Origin: Aphrophora alni
Lineage: Eukaryota > Arthropoda > Insecta > Hemiptera > Aphrophoridae
Assembly: GCA_963513935.1 (NCBI GenBank)
Contig: OY740767.1
Location: 83,440,060-83,504,059, forward strand
DNA: 64,000 nucleotides
Direction: 5' to 3'
Notes under the pieces: model-generated
What the model saw: the letters and a program-made list of their open reading frames with translations, nothing else
Database searches by the model: none
Told to the model about the DNA's origin: nothing
Shown: piece after piece, positions 36,757 to 49,500 of the stretch
Layout: each line of letters opens with the position of its first letter
Position numbering within the stretch: position 1 is the stretch's first letter
Program-made: the position numbers and the translations under genes

Positions 36757-38069
36757 CGAGGTGGCGTTGAATAAGTAAAGAGACAAATATGCATAGTGTT
36801 TAAGTGTTTTATTATATATAGGTAAAATTTTTTCTATTTTTCAACATAATACCCCCCCCCCCCCCCTACATTTATACACTTTTCTCATCATCGTATCAGC
36901 TTTTTTATGTATTCAGCGAGAAATTCATTACTTTGGCGTCGAAGCCAGACTTGCACCACTGTCTTCACATCTTCATGTTTTCAAATCTCTTACCTCGCAA
37001 AAATTCTTTCATAGGTCCAAACAAGTGAAAATCTAATGGAGCCAAATCAGGACTATAAGAAGGGTGGGGTTGGCTTCCAGTTCAACCTTTCAATAGTGTC
37101 CAGTGTTTCATAAGCTTTGTGCGGGCGAGCATTGTCTTGGAGAAAAAGCAGTCCCTTCTTTGCAAACCCTGTCTCTTACCCAGAATTGCTGGCTTCAATT
37201 TTGTTTCCAGTTCTTCCCTGGAGTACTATTCATTAACTAACAGTGCGTTGAGTTTCCAGGTAGTCACAGAAAATTGGACCTTTAAAGTCCCAAAAAATGG
37301 TAAGCATGACTTTTCCAGCTTTTGGTTGGGTTTTGAATTTTTCCTTACAGTAGAAGACGCGTGTTTCCATTCAATGCTTTAGCGCTTGGACTCGGACTCA
37401 AAGTGATGTATCCTAGTTTCATCACAAGTGACAATTCTTTCCAAAAAAAAAATCTCCTTCCGGATAACGTCTTTTTAGTTCCTGGAAGATTTGAAGCCTG
37501 ACATTTTTGTGGTTGTCTGTCAACAGTTTTGGAACCCAACGTGCACATGTTTTACGGTATTTCAACTTGTCATGAATGATTGAGTGGGCGGTGCCTACAC
37601 TTGTATGAGAAGTTTCAGCTATTTTAGACACTGCAATTCTTCGGTCTTCCTCAATAAGAGTTTCGATTCTGTTTTCCATCAAAGGATTTTAAAAACCTCA
37701 ATTGGTCGGCTTGAACGTTGCACATCACTCACATTTGTTCGCCCAAGTTTGTACCGATATATCCACTTATAAAAGTTTGCACGGTTTATACAACTTTTCC
37801 CATATTGTCTTTTCATTCTTGAACAGATGGTTTTGTTTCTTTCAGAAAACAAAAATCTAATAACAGCTCGTTGCTCTTCCGACGTGCAATCTTCAAGAGA
37901 ACTTGCATTTTCCCATTGCAAAAATAAACAAACGTTCAACAATGACAAAACAGTTGTATTAGAATGTTGACAGTGTTGCCAACTCACAATATTGATAGTT
38001 AAAAAAATCCCCAGGTGATTGTTTTTGAATCTGGAAAGGTTTGTCTCTTTACTTATTGAACGCCCCTCG
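36757..38069 (-). mobile_element. Full-length but degraded mariner transposon
   Basis: The element is 1,313 bp, close to the usual 1.3 kb of mariners. Terminal inverted repeats of about 32 bp lie at both ends: CGAGGTGGCGTTGAATAAGT at 36757 and its near-complement ending at 38069, both continuing AAAGAGACAAA. TA dinucleotides flank both ends (36755-36756 and 38070-38071). It lies in the opposite orientation to the host gene. C15 at 36852 falls just inside the 3' end of the coding region. Confidence 0.93.
36840..37987 (-). pseudogene. Mariner transposase, broken by stops and frameshifts
   Basis: Read on the minus strand. The N-terminal helix-turn-helix part has CTSEEQRAVIRFLFSE and NRANFYKWIYRYKLGRTNVS (37679-37987). 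The second helix-turn-helix follows in another frame: ENRIETLIEEDRRIAVSKIA, then TSVGTAHSIIHDKL, CARWVPKLLTDNHK (37422-37682). The first catalytic Asp is in CDETRIHHFESESKR near 37390-37430 (family: GDE), with Trp replaced by Arg. The rest, including GKVML..FWDFKGPI, is interrupted by stops. In the family the enzyme cuts and pastes the element at TA. No function is possible for this copy; plus-strand frames in this interval are shadows. Confidence 0.9.
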
Positions 38070-39940
38070 TATTTTCCAATGATTCCCTTACATTTCCAGA
38101 CACTGTTATGTTATTCTCGTAAAAAAAGATATCCGTCAGCATGTTACAAATCCATCTGTAGACATTGATATCCCGTGTACTTGTATCTGATTAACTTCAT
38201 GAAATTCATGTTTTTAGAAAGTCGAGCGTGCTGAAGAGAGGCAAAAACAATCTCTTTGTGCTGAATCTACGTTGTCCGAAAAAAAACAAAAAAATATATA
38301 ATTGTCCGAATGAACATAGTTCCTGTTTTAGTTTGATCATTTTACATTTCATTCATATGGTTTGTAATTTAGAAATGAAGTTTTATGAAATTTAATGTAA
38401 CCATGTATAAACAAGGTTTTTATATTTAATTTTTCGTAGTGGTTCCAAGGCAAGGACGCGAATGATCCAACTGGGTGGTCTCCTAAGTATTACGTATAAT
38501 GGTGCGAACAAAGACGTATTTTTTTCCCTTGTTTTAAATGCGAAAACTCTGTTATCATTGTTTTAAAAGAGAAAGAGAATTTAAAATAAAACTCTTCCTC
38601 TCGAGTACTCTTAATAGCGTTCTAGTTCGGAAGCGAACAAGAGTTGGTCAAGAGCGACTTGACAGGATGAAAGAGAAGGATCTCAGACAAAGCCTTAAGG
38701 GGTTGCTATGTCCGTACTCACTATAGGTAGTGAAATACCTTCATATGAAATATAGGTATTATAATTTTTTTAAGATTTTCAAAAACAGAGATTCTTCTTT
38801 CAACTAATAAGATTATGTTTTCATTTATATGAATTAAAATATTTTCAATTTTCATACTGTTTTACAAAATATCAAACAACCTTGAGATTTTGTAATAAAA
38901 TAAACGAAGGTTATGTCGATCAGTTACTTGAAAGTTAAATTTAGATCGTTGCACAATACTTTCCAAATAATTGAAGTTAATTCTGATCAATATAGGGCTA
39001 TTTCGATAGTAGAGGAAATCCTTCTGTTTGTGTAGGGAGTGATTGGCCTTGTCTCGGTTGGGCTCGTGCGTTGATGCAGCCAAGGTCGTTGTTGGCTGCG
39101 TAATACAGCAGCCAGAAGATACAAAGGAATTCCAAACTCGTAACCCTCCATGCATCTATCCCTCCACCTCCGTAAAACTGGATTTATCCTATTGTTTATA
39201 GCTTACTCTTTCTTTATGACAGTTTCACTACCTAAAAGGATCAATAAATTTTATTTTAAAATCGACATTTGAAATTGTATAAAACATGACTGATGTTACA
39301 TTATTAGTTTCTAACATTAATTTTAAAATGTTTGTTTGTTTTCTCACATAGTACTTCTAATTATGGAGTCTAAAAATAAAACAAAACTATTACCGTACTC
39401 GTTTCTTTATGCCTAAGAATTTATTTTATTATTATTTAATATATTCATCAGTGTGTCAAAACTTGCGAATCGGGAATAATATTTAGGATAAAATCGAAAA
39501 TGTCTTGCAAGTTTGATTGTATTAAAGTTTAAATACAGTCGTCTGTAACGATTGTTTTGGTTATTAATTTAAGCGTAAGTACGAAAATGTGGGTGTCCAA
39601 AAAAGCTAATGATTTGGATATAGCATATATATATGTTTGTTTGCATTAAAAACAAATAGTTTAACGCAACTAAAAAAGGGTTTATTTTAGATATACAATA
39701 ATTTAGTATTAAGAGTAACCCTGCTGAAACAAATTAATTTTGAATCAGTTATTACGGAATTTATATCGGCTGTTGTTATAAGGCTGTGTTTCATAAATAG
39801 GGTTACGGAATTCAGTAACATTATTTTGAACTTTGTATTATTAAACATCGTTTCTCTACCAAATCTGTCTATTCGTGCCAAGACGTATTTCAGCCGAATT
39901 TGTAAGAACCTACGCAAAAAACTTAAATGATAAATCATTC
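38070..39940. other. AT-rich intron with a few unexplained repeats
   Basis: No gene supported. AACAAGAGTTGGTCAAGA at about 38635 recurs in each array unit (for example about 45772). An inverted 12-mer TAGGTAGTGAAA (38724-38735) and its complement (39223-39234) could bound a 511-bp element, but no target duplication is seen. Confidence 0.4.
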
Positions 39941-39941
39941 G

Positions 39942-40190
39942 TACAGTATCCTCAAGGTAGGAGAGGGAAAAGGGGGTCCCCACACTTCCTTTGTGCGTTT
40001 ACTTTCAGCGGTACAACCCCAATAAAAAAAATATAGACCTCAAATGTTTCTGTGTAAACGCGTACCCTACTTTCGTTTCTTTTATCGGTGTATATAAAGA
40101 ATAAAACGTTTACCATAGTCTGTCACGAGGTTGTAACTTTAGGAATTAAATGTAGCTAAGCAGTAATTTGTGTAAAAATCTACTGTAAAT
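39942..40190. repeat. Truncated relative of the 41096 MITE
   Basis: CAGTATCCTCAAGGTAGG, then CCCACACTTCCTTTGTGCGT, CTTTCAGCGGTA and TCTGTGTAAACGC match 41096-41365 with modest divergence. The opposite terminal repeat is missing. Confidence 0.7.
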
Positions 40191-40957
40191 GATAGTCAGG
40201 AGTTGTCAGTAAATCAGAGACTGACTCTGTGTGGGGGGGGGGGCGAAAGCTATTGAGCGCGTACAGTCCTTAATGGGTTTACAAAATGTTATACAGACTG
40301 TTATAGTCTATAAATTTTAGAGAAACTAAACGAATGTCGATATGTAGGGCCACCCGACTATTTAACCTAATTCCATAGATAATAAACCGTCTATATATTG
40401 TGAAACTAATATCAAAAAATGGTGTTGGGTGAATTTTGGATCGTAAGACCATTGCGTTGGACAAAAATTTGACAAGTCGAGGTATGGTTCCATTGAAATT
40501 GTTGTGTTAAATGCGAAAATTTCAAATACTAGAGCTCTGAAAATACGCATGTCTTCTATGAACAAGCATTGCAGTGTAGCACACCATTGTCGCCAGCGGG
40601 TTATCCGTCAACAGATTCTCCTGATTCCAACAAGATAAAGGCCGCATGTCTTGCAGCCTAAACAACATGGTGACATACTTATCTCCAAAGGCCAGCTGGT
40701 TCTCCCGATCTTTCTAAAGTAGATGGCATTTTCTGGGTTATTTGAAAGTGACTTTTATTTCAAAATAAATAATACCACACTATCCAACGCTGAAAGTGAA
40801 CATAATATTCAGTCGATCACCGAAATATAAATACAGATAGGAAGTTGGAGGTTTTTTCCAAAACAAATCTTTGATGAAAACCATTTTGCTAGGTCTCATA
40901 AACTATCCTCGAAATAAAATAACAGTTGACATACAATTTATAATAATTTTACCTTCC

Positions 40958-41069
40958 GATACAAAATAAATTAATTTTAACAGGGCTGTAAACATATTGT
41001 ATAAATTAGTGTAGATACAAAATAAATTAATTTTAGCAGGGCTGCAAACATATTGTATAAATTAGTGTA
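40958..41069. repeat. Two-copy tandem duplication, period 56 bp
   Basis: GATACAAAATAAATTAATTT starts each copy (40958 and 41014); the copies differ at two or three positions. Confidence 0.9.
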
Positions 41070-41095
41070 TAGGTATGTAAAATTAACCGTTAGTA

Positions 41096-41461
41096 CAGTA
41101 TCCTCAAGGTAGGAATGTGTCTGGGGTGGAGAGGAAAAGAGGGGCTCCCACACTTCCTTTGTGCGTTTGCTTTCAGCGGTATAATCCCAATAAAAAAAAT
41201 ATAAGATCTCAAATGCTTCTGTGTAAACGCCTACTCTACTTTCGTTTCTTTTATCTGTGTAAAAAAGAATAAAACGTTTACAAAAGTACAGAAAAGTGCA
41301 TATTAAAGAGATGGACACTTAAAGACATATTAGAGCTAAGCAGTAAAATGTGTGTATCTAGTTTTCTTGGAATGTGTTGCATCGTCAAGTCAGGTTAGGG
41401 AAGCAAGTAGAAGGGAGGACACGCCCATTAAACCGGACACACTTATAGTCTGAGGATACTG
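41096..41461. mobile_element. Tc1/mariner-pogo type MITE, 366 bp
   Basis: Ends CAGTATCCTCA (41096-41106) and TGAGGATACTG (41451-41461) are inverted repeats with weaker similarity further in, and TA flanks both sides (41094-41095, 41462-41463). CAGT ends with a TA target fit pogo/Tc1-mariner MITEs. The element ends 50 bp before the tandem array begins. Confidence 0.75.
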
Positions 41462-41510
41462 TAATTCGTGTTGCATTCTATTAAAACTGAAACGACTTTG
41501 TAATATTTAT

Positions 41511-44500
41511 AAAAACTCATATTTAACTATATTTTCAATTATTACAACGTGTATTAAAATACTCGTTTTCTTGCATAGTAATAAAAATATATGTTTAACT
41601 AACTAGGCTTCTTTTCATCATTACCGATTTTTTACTTTTCCAGTTTTGCTGTTATGCTGTTAAAACTTAAGTTCATTTATCGATAATAATATTTTTTTAT
41701 CGTACAAAATAAATCAGGTTGACAGCACATTTTTAAACTTGCAACAATGAGCTACTGTCACTTGTAGATGTACAGATGAGCAGTTTACTCGAAAAACCTT
41801 TTCTAAATGATTTTAAACGAAATATATATAGCAAATTTGATCAAATGCTTTAGATCAATTGGAGGGGGGGGGGGAGAAGGGGGAAAATGCGTTAAAGTAT
41901 AAAAGTTGTTATACCAAAAAGTATAGTCTATACCAAAACTAAGATTCCCAAATTCAAATTAATAATATAATTAGAGGAGGAGTAGCTAGGAGGATTTTAA
42001 ATCTCCACAATGAAGGGAAGCCATTATAAGCTGACAAGTGCAGTAGACTCAAGGCAAAGCTTGTGTACATCACGGAATGCATTAAATATTCAAGTACTAC
42101 ATGATAGACAAATAGAAAAGCACTTTGCTGGACGTGGGCTTACAGTATCGTGTTGTCAATCTCTGGCATAGTGCCATCAACAATTTGCAAAAACTATCTT
42201 GCCATTCCTCACAATGATTCATAATATCATCTGCCATTTTGAAACTCAGCTACACAATCAACATGTCAAACACGCGTCTCGATTTTATATTTTAACTGCT
42301 CTTTACTTTATAAGGAGTTAGTCGATGAAGAGGTAGGAGTAAATAATGTTAGTAAAGTCACTGGAAACGTTTATCTGTATCAGTGTGGGTGTATGGTTAA
42401 TTGTGGTGACAAACTAAATAATTCCGTTATATGATCTTTAGCTAAATCTGTTACAAAAAAAAATATCAGGTATGAAGGACAGATATATTTAAAACTACAA
42501 GGACATTTAACCAAGTTGTGATGTATTACATCTATTTATAATGTTAATTTGAATAAGTATAATTATCTTATTTTAGTCTGTTACTACAGTGCTGTTTCGC
42601 CAAACACTGCCAGCTTCCTCAGGTGTAACACTTTGAATATTGACACTGAATACAGTGTTCATTGTTTTACACAGCGTCAATGATTTCAGTATTGATTGAT
42701 ATGACTAAGGAAGTCGGCAGTGCTCGGCGAAACGGTACTGTATTTTTTTTAATCCGCTATTTATTTTAATTTTAATTCAACTTGTTTCTCTTTCCATTTA
42801 AATAATAACACTATCACTCCAAAGGTAATTTAAATTCCAAGACCAAATTCCGCCAAAAATATTCATTTAAAATGATTTTTCTATTTAATTCTAATGTTAA
42901 AAACTACTTTCCCGTAAGTTAAACTAAATTTTAAGATGAAATCCCACCAATATTTTTTGTTGAAACATGACTTTCTTCTTGCCATAAAAAGTATAATACT
43001 GGTTTTCCATTAAGTACTCTATATCGTAAGATCAAATTTCACTAGCTATTTTAATTTATACAGATTTTTTACCTTTTTATTTAATATTAATACTTCCTTT
43101 CCATAAGGTATCCATCATTATTAATAGGCCTGATTCTACCATTGTGTCCCCATTTTATTTTTATTTGTATTTTAATGTTAACATTGACTTTTCATCTTGA
43201 TCCTTAACTTGTAGCAATTTTGTCTTTAAAAAAATGAATAATTAAATCTCCAAATTTTAGTCATGTAAACCCCCAATTTTTATTAGCAGTAACCCCTAAA
43301 AAAATATATCTCATTGGCTTATTTTTTTAAATAACACGATTTTGTAGAATTTTTGTATATATTAATTATGTAAACTTTCTGGGTATTTATTTTTGAGATA
43401 AATGCTAATGGCAAATAATACCCAAAGCTCATAAACATCCGGGTACAGTATTTGTAATTTTACTTAGAAATATCATAAAATTAATTGATCCAGTAAAATT
43501 ACTTTAAATTGGTAATTTCAAGTTAAATAATAATTAGAGTCACAAAATACCGAACATATTAATTGTGTATCCCAACTGTTTTCATGACGATAGCATACAT
43601 AGATAATATTGGAGGAAAATGTAAGTTCCTAAGGAATTATTCTTAATTTACCAATTCTATTGCAAAATTTGCTAATTAGACTCTTTTTTTTAAATTTTAA
43701 TAATTTGGTAACTAGACTTAAATATAAAATTTTAGTAATAATAATAGTGGTAAATATCTGATATATTAACCTAATAGATATTAAAATATTTAACTAATAT
43801 TGTACCTAGTGTTATGGATTTCATTTTATAAAGAAGGATAAAATTTGATCTATTTTACTATTTTTAATTTGACAAAGTAGTAATTGTTCGGTATTTTTAA
43901 ATGATTTAATTATTTTACTTATCTATAGAGCTTAAGTACTTTAAAACACATGGTATTTGTGGATTGAGTCTACGTTACATTTAAACTGCTCTGATGGTCA
44001 ACAAAAATACCATACTAGACAAATATGGATTAATTTTATAAGTAAACCTTCTTTTGTTAAAACTCTCCTAACTGGGTATTTATTTATACCCGTCTCACAT
44101 CACTACAAAAAAATGTTTTGCATAAATATGCAAAAATCGCAATGCTGTGATTCTACCATTGTGTTCATATGAACAATCTGTGTAAAAACATATTCCCTGT
44201 CCATTCTAGCCTAGTTAATTACTTCTCTTTCTGCATTCTTCGTATTTAACAAGACATTTTGATTGGTTTAACATGTTCCATATTTATTACAAGAGATGAA
44301 TATTTGAAATGTCGTTACCAAGACGTCATTAAATAATCGTATTATAATTCAGAATCACATATCGGGGTTTCTTAATTATTTCTACGCATATGGACTCTTC
44401 TAGAAGTCACCAAATTATTGTCAGGTTATTTGATCTTCCATTAACAATTGTAATTATTAAATTACAAATTAAAGTTATCGGTTTGTAGAATCACGTTCCT

Positions 44501-46577
44501 ATGAATACTCGACAAAATGTGTGGGAACATGTTGTGAAGTGTACTTGATCCTTGAAAGTTCCAAGACCTTGTCAACAGAATACAAATTGGTGACTTTCCC
44601 AACTTCTCACGGCTCTCTAACGTTCACATTCACTTCGATGTATCGCCCAACAGGTAGATATCTAACTTGACACGTCCATTTTGTTGAATGGTTTTAGACA
44701 TAATGATGTGATAAATATTGTCCACAATTAATATTGGAAACAAACAGAATATTGGATTAATTTGTAGGTAGTAAATCCTACGCATTAAAAAATGTTTTGT
44801 TACAGAAAACTTAACTCTGATAAATATGAATACGAATCCAAGTAGGCCTACATATTAAATCTCTAGTATTTAAAAATAGAATATTAAATTTCAATAAAAA
44901 TCTATTATTGAGATGTTCTCGTTAATATTATGTCTTTTTCCTAAGGTAACCAATAACAAATTTTTCTTATCACCGAAAAAACAATACAGTCAGGGGACAT
45001 ATTTCAGCAAAATTTCAGCAGAGGGCTTCACGTTTTATTTTGTAAGCCACTTCATTGAAACTTCAATGAAGATGTCTTTCGGTATCTTGGCATACAGTTT
45101 CAATATTTCTTTGAAACTTATATTTCTAAATGACAGTAATTTCTAGAACATTCATTTAAATCCTTAAACATTGGAGGAAATTCTCCGTTAGTATTTAGTT
45201 ACTCATTATTTCTGTTGTTTTCTCTGATCGTTTCTGCTTAATTCCTATACCAATTCGATACAAATAAGTTAATAAACATTTTGTCAACAACGATAGTGTT
45301 GCTTCCAAAGTCAACTGTTGTTTATCTTGCACGTTGGGTTGGTTGTATTGCAAATATTATCTTAGCTTGGGAAATGTGCGTTATTATTATTATTCAACTC
45401 TTCTGTTATTAAATAGCTATTAATTAAACTTTTATGATATCTTATGTACAGTTTTTAATTGAGTTTTGAGTCAATTTTATTGCAATATTGTACAAAATGA
45501 CAGGCGAACACTTACATCAAGTAACATTCGAGAACTCGTTTTAGATTGTGTACATTTATCTGAAAATTTAATTTTTGTTATACTACATTTTTATATCTAG
45601 TACCATTTTAATATTTTAGGTACTATTCCAAATAAAATTGTATATGGGATTGAGTTAAATGGTTAATGTCCATCAAAATCGCATAGCCCGTTTTTAAGCT
45701 ATTCAACTTTTGAGGGTTAAAATAGAAACCCTTACCACTTGAATACTCAAATAGTGTCAGGGTCGGAAAGAACAAGAGTTGGTCAAGAAAAACCTCATAA
45801 GAAATATGACTAAATGAAAACAGTTATATATCCAGTCAGGGACCTCGGGATTGTTACACCCTTATTCTTGAGCAGTAAGAGAGATGCAATCAATGTTTCC
45901 TATACGATATTTGATCAAATATTTTCTCCTTTTTATAGAAAACACATGAACTGTTATTTTTTGGAAGATGACAACCAATACGTTGTCGGGACCCTACGTT
46001 TAAATAAAATTCTATCAAAACTGTTTAACCGCCTTTTTAGAAAATCTGTATTTTGTGATATGGCCAAAATTGGGGAGGGGTCTGTAAATAAATAATATTC
46101 AAGCAAATATACCCGAATTCAGCAAAATCAGTCCCAGTGTTATATTACAGCTAAATGCGCAGGACGACAGATCATCATAGATACAAATTTGTTTTTAGAT
46201 AATGAACTTCACAACGTGCAAGTTCCATCTTACTGACCTAGTACAGTCGCAATCACTAGGGTTTAAAGTGTTGACAGTTGTAAGTGTCGTATTATTAAAT
46301 AAAGGTTCGTTGGAGGAATCAAGGGCCAGATGAGTCAATTGTTTAATGAGTCGACTAGAGTTTCACCCACACTCATGAATAACAATTGAATGATTGTTAG
46401 TACTTTAATTTTATTTGAAGGGTAATTATTTTTCAAAGTCAAAAACTGAATAACCATAATGTTGAAGTAACTTTTCAGTTGTAAATTGGCGTGCACTGTA
46501 TAAGAACAGGAGACAAGAATTTGATCCCCTTCCAATTTTCTAACTTCATTAAATGCTATAACATAACTTCAAACTCG
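41511..46577. repeat. Tandem array copy 1 of 3 (5,067 bp)
   Basis: First unit of a head-to-tail array. It begins AAAAACTCATATTTAACTAT and ends TAACTTCAAACTCG. Distinctive states: G11 run at 41873, G at 42152, and G at 44720 (copies 2 and 3 have A at the last two). The unit is AT-rich, with no coding region I can support: the repeated open frames of 71, 77 and 93 codons match no known family. It contains an inverted pair of CTGAGGA...GAAAC motifs (42594-42733) and one TAGGCCTA (44843). Confidence 0.95.
42586..42738. repeat. Inverted motif pair inside the array unit
   Basis: CTGTTTCGCCAAACACTGCC on the left is complementary, with a few mismatches, to GGCAGTGCTCGGCGAAACGG on the right, around a loop of about 75 nt. 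Each arm reads CTGAGGA (or CTAAGGA) then a 15-17 nt stem-loop then GAAAC. It recurs at the same offset in copies 2 and 3 (about 47652 and 52718). Confidence 0.7.
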
Positions 46578-49500
46578 AAAAACTCATATTTAACTATATT
46601 TTCAATTATTACAACGTGTATTAAAATACTCGTTTTCTTGCATAGTAATAAAAATATATGTTTAACTAACTAGGCTTCTTTTCATCATTACCGATTTTTT
46701 ACTTTTCCAGTTTTGCTGTTATGCTGTTAAAACTTAAGTTCATTTATCGATAATAATATTTTTTTATCGTACAAAATAAATCAGGTTGACAGCACATTTT
46801 TAAACTTGCAACAATGAGCTACTGTCACTTGTAGATGTACAGATGAGCAGTTTACTCGAAAAACCTTTTCTAAATGATTTTAAACGAAATATATATAGCA
46901 AATTTGATCAAATGCTTTAGATCAATTGGAGGGGGGGGGGAGAAGGGGGAAAATGCGTTAAAGTATAAAAGTTGTTATACCAAAAAGTATAGTCTATACC
47001 AAAACTAAGATTCCCAAATTCAAATTAATAATATAATTAGAGGAGGAGTAGCTAGGAGGATTTTAAATCTCCACAATGAAGGGAAGCCATTATAAGCTGA
47101 CAAGTGCAGTAGACTCAAGGCAAAGCTTGTGTACATCACGGAATGCATTAAATATTCAAGTACTACATGATAGACAAATAGAAAAGCACTTTGCTGGACG
47201 TGGGCTTACAGTATCGTATTGTCAATCTCTGGCATAGTGCCATCAACAATTTGCAAAAACTATCTTGCCATTCCTCACAATGATTCATAATATCATCTGC
47301 CATTTTGAAACTCAGCTACACAATCAACATGTCAAACACGCGTCTCGATTTTATATTTTAACTGCTCTTTACTTTATAAGGAGTTAGTCGATGAAGAGGT
47401 AGGAGTAAATAATGTTAGTAAAGTCACTGGAAACGTTTATCTGTATCAGTGTGGGTGTATGGTTAATTGTGGTGACAAACTAAATAATTCCGTTATATGA
47501 TCTTTAGCTAAATCTGTTACAAAAAAAAATATCAGGTATGAAGGACAGATATATTTAAAACTACAAGGACATTTAACCAAGTTGTGATGTATTACATCTA
47601 TTTATAATGTTAATTTGAATAAGTATAATTATCTTATTTTAGTCTGTTACTACAGTGCTGTTTCGCCAAACACTGCCAGCTTCCTCAGGTGTAACACTTT
47701 GAATATTGACACTGAATACAGTGTTCATTGTTTTACACAGCGTCAATGATTTCAGTATTGATTGATATGACTAAGGAAGTCGGCAGTGCTCGGCGAAACG
47801 GTACTGTATTTTTTTTAATCCGCTATTTATTTTAATTTTAATTCAACTTGTTTCTCTTTCCATTTAAATAATAACACTATCACTCCAAAGGTAATTTAAA
47901 TTCCAAGACCAAATTCCGCCAAAAATATTCATTTAAAATGATTTTTCTATTTAATTCTAATGTTAAAAACTACTTTCCCGTAAGTTAAACTAAATTTTAA
48001 GATGAAATCCCACCAATATTTTTTGTTGAAACATGACTTTCTTCTTGCCATAAAAAGTATAATACTGGTTTTCCATTAAGTACTCTATATCGTAAGATCA
48101 AATTTCACTAGCTATTTTAATTTATACAGATTTTTTACCTTTTTATTTAATATTAATACTTCCTTTCCATAAGGTATCCATCATTATTAATAGGCCTGAT
48201 TCTACCATTGTGTCCCCATTTTATTTTTATTTGTATTTTAATGTTAACATTGACTTTTCATCTTGATCCTTAACTTGTAGCAATTTTGTCTTTAAAAAAA
48301 TGAATAATTAAATCTCCAAATTTTAGTCATGTAAACCCCCAATTTTTATTAGCAGTAACCCCTAAAAAAATATATCTCATTGGCTTATTTTTTTAAATAA
48401 CACGATTTTGTAGAATTTTTGTATATATTAATTATGTAAACTTTCTGGGTATTTATTTTTGAGATAAATGCTAATGGCAAATAATACCCAAAGCTCATAA
48501 ACATCCGGGTACAGTATTTGTAATTTTACTTAGAAATATCATAAAATTAATTGATCCAGTAAAATTACTTTAAATTGGTAATTTCAAGTTAAATAATAAT
48601 TAGAGTCACAAAATACCGAACATATTAATTGTGTATCCCAACTGTTTTCATGACGATAGCATACATAGATAATATTGGAGGAAAATGTAAGTTCCTAAGG
48701 AATTATTCTTAATTTACCAATTCTATTGCAAAATTTGCTAATTAGACTCTTTTTTTTAAATTTTAATAATTTGGTAACTAGACTTAAATATAAAATTTTA
48801 GTAATAATAATAGTGGTAAATATCTGATATATTAACCTAATAGATATTAAAATATTTAACTAATATTGTACCTAGTGTTATGGATTTCATTTTATAAAGA
48901 AGGATAAAATTTGATCTATTTTACTATTTTTAATTTGACAAAGTAGTAATTGTTCGGTATTTTTAAATGATTTAATTATTTTACTTATCTATAGAGCTTA
49001 AGTACTTTAAAACACATGGTATTTGTGGATTGAGTCTACGTTACATTTAAACTGCTCTGATGGTCAACAAAAATACCATACTAGACAAATATGGATTAAT
49101 TTTATAAGTAAACCTTCTTTTGTTAAAACTCTCCTAACTGGGTATTTATTTATACCCGTCTCACATCACTACAAAAAAATGTTTTGCATAAATATGCAAA
49201 AATCGCAATGCTGTGATTCTACCATTGTGTTCATATGAACAATCTGTGTAAAAACATATTCCCTGTCCATTCTAGCCTAGTTAATTACTTCTCTTTCTGC
49301 ATTCTTCGTATTTAACAAGACATTTTGATTGGTTTAACATGTTCCATATTTATTACAAGAGATGAATATTTGAAATGTCGTTACCAAGACGTCATTAAAT
49401 AATCGTATTATAATTCAGAATCACATATCGGGGTTTCTTAATTATTTCTACGCATATGGACTCTTCTAGAAGTCACCAAATTATTGTCAGGTTATTTGAT

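Noticed and set aside
37119..37772. Plus-strand open frames across the mariner
   Set aside because: Shadows of the broken transposase on the minus strand.
38724..39234. Possible 511-bp element with 12-bp inverted ends TAGGTAGTGAAA
   Set aside because: No target duplication and no further similarity of the ends; could be chance.
45814..46095. 93-codon open frame repeated in all three array units, also frames of 71, 77, 66 and 60 codons
   Set aside because: They match no family I know, are AT-rich, lack splice or promoter context, and are kept only because the units are nearly identical. The changes between copies are too few to test for selection.
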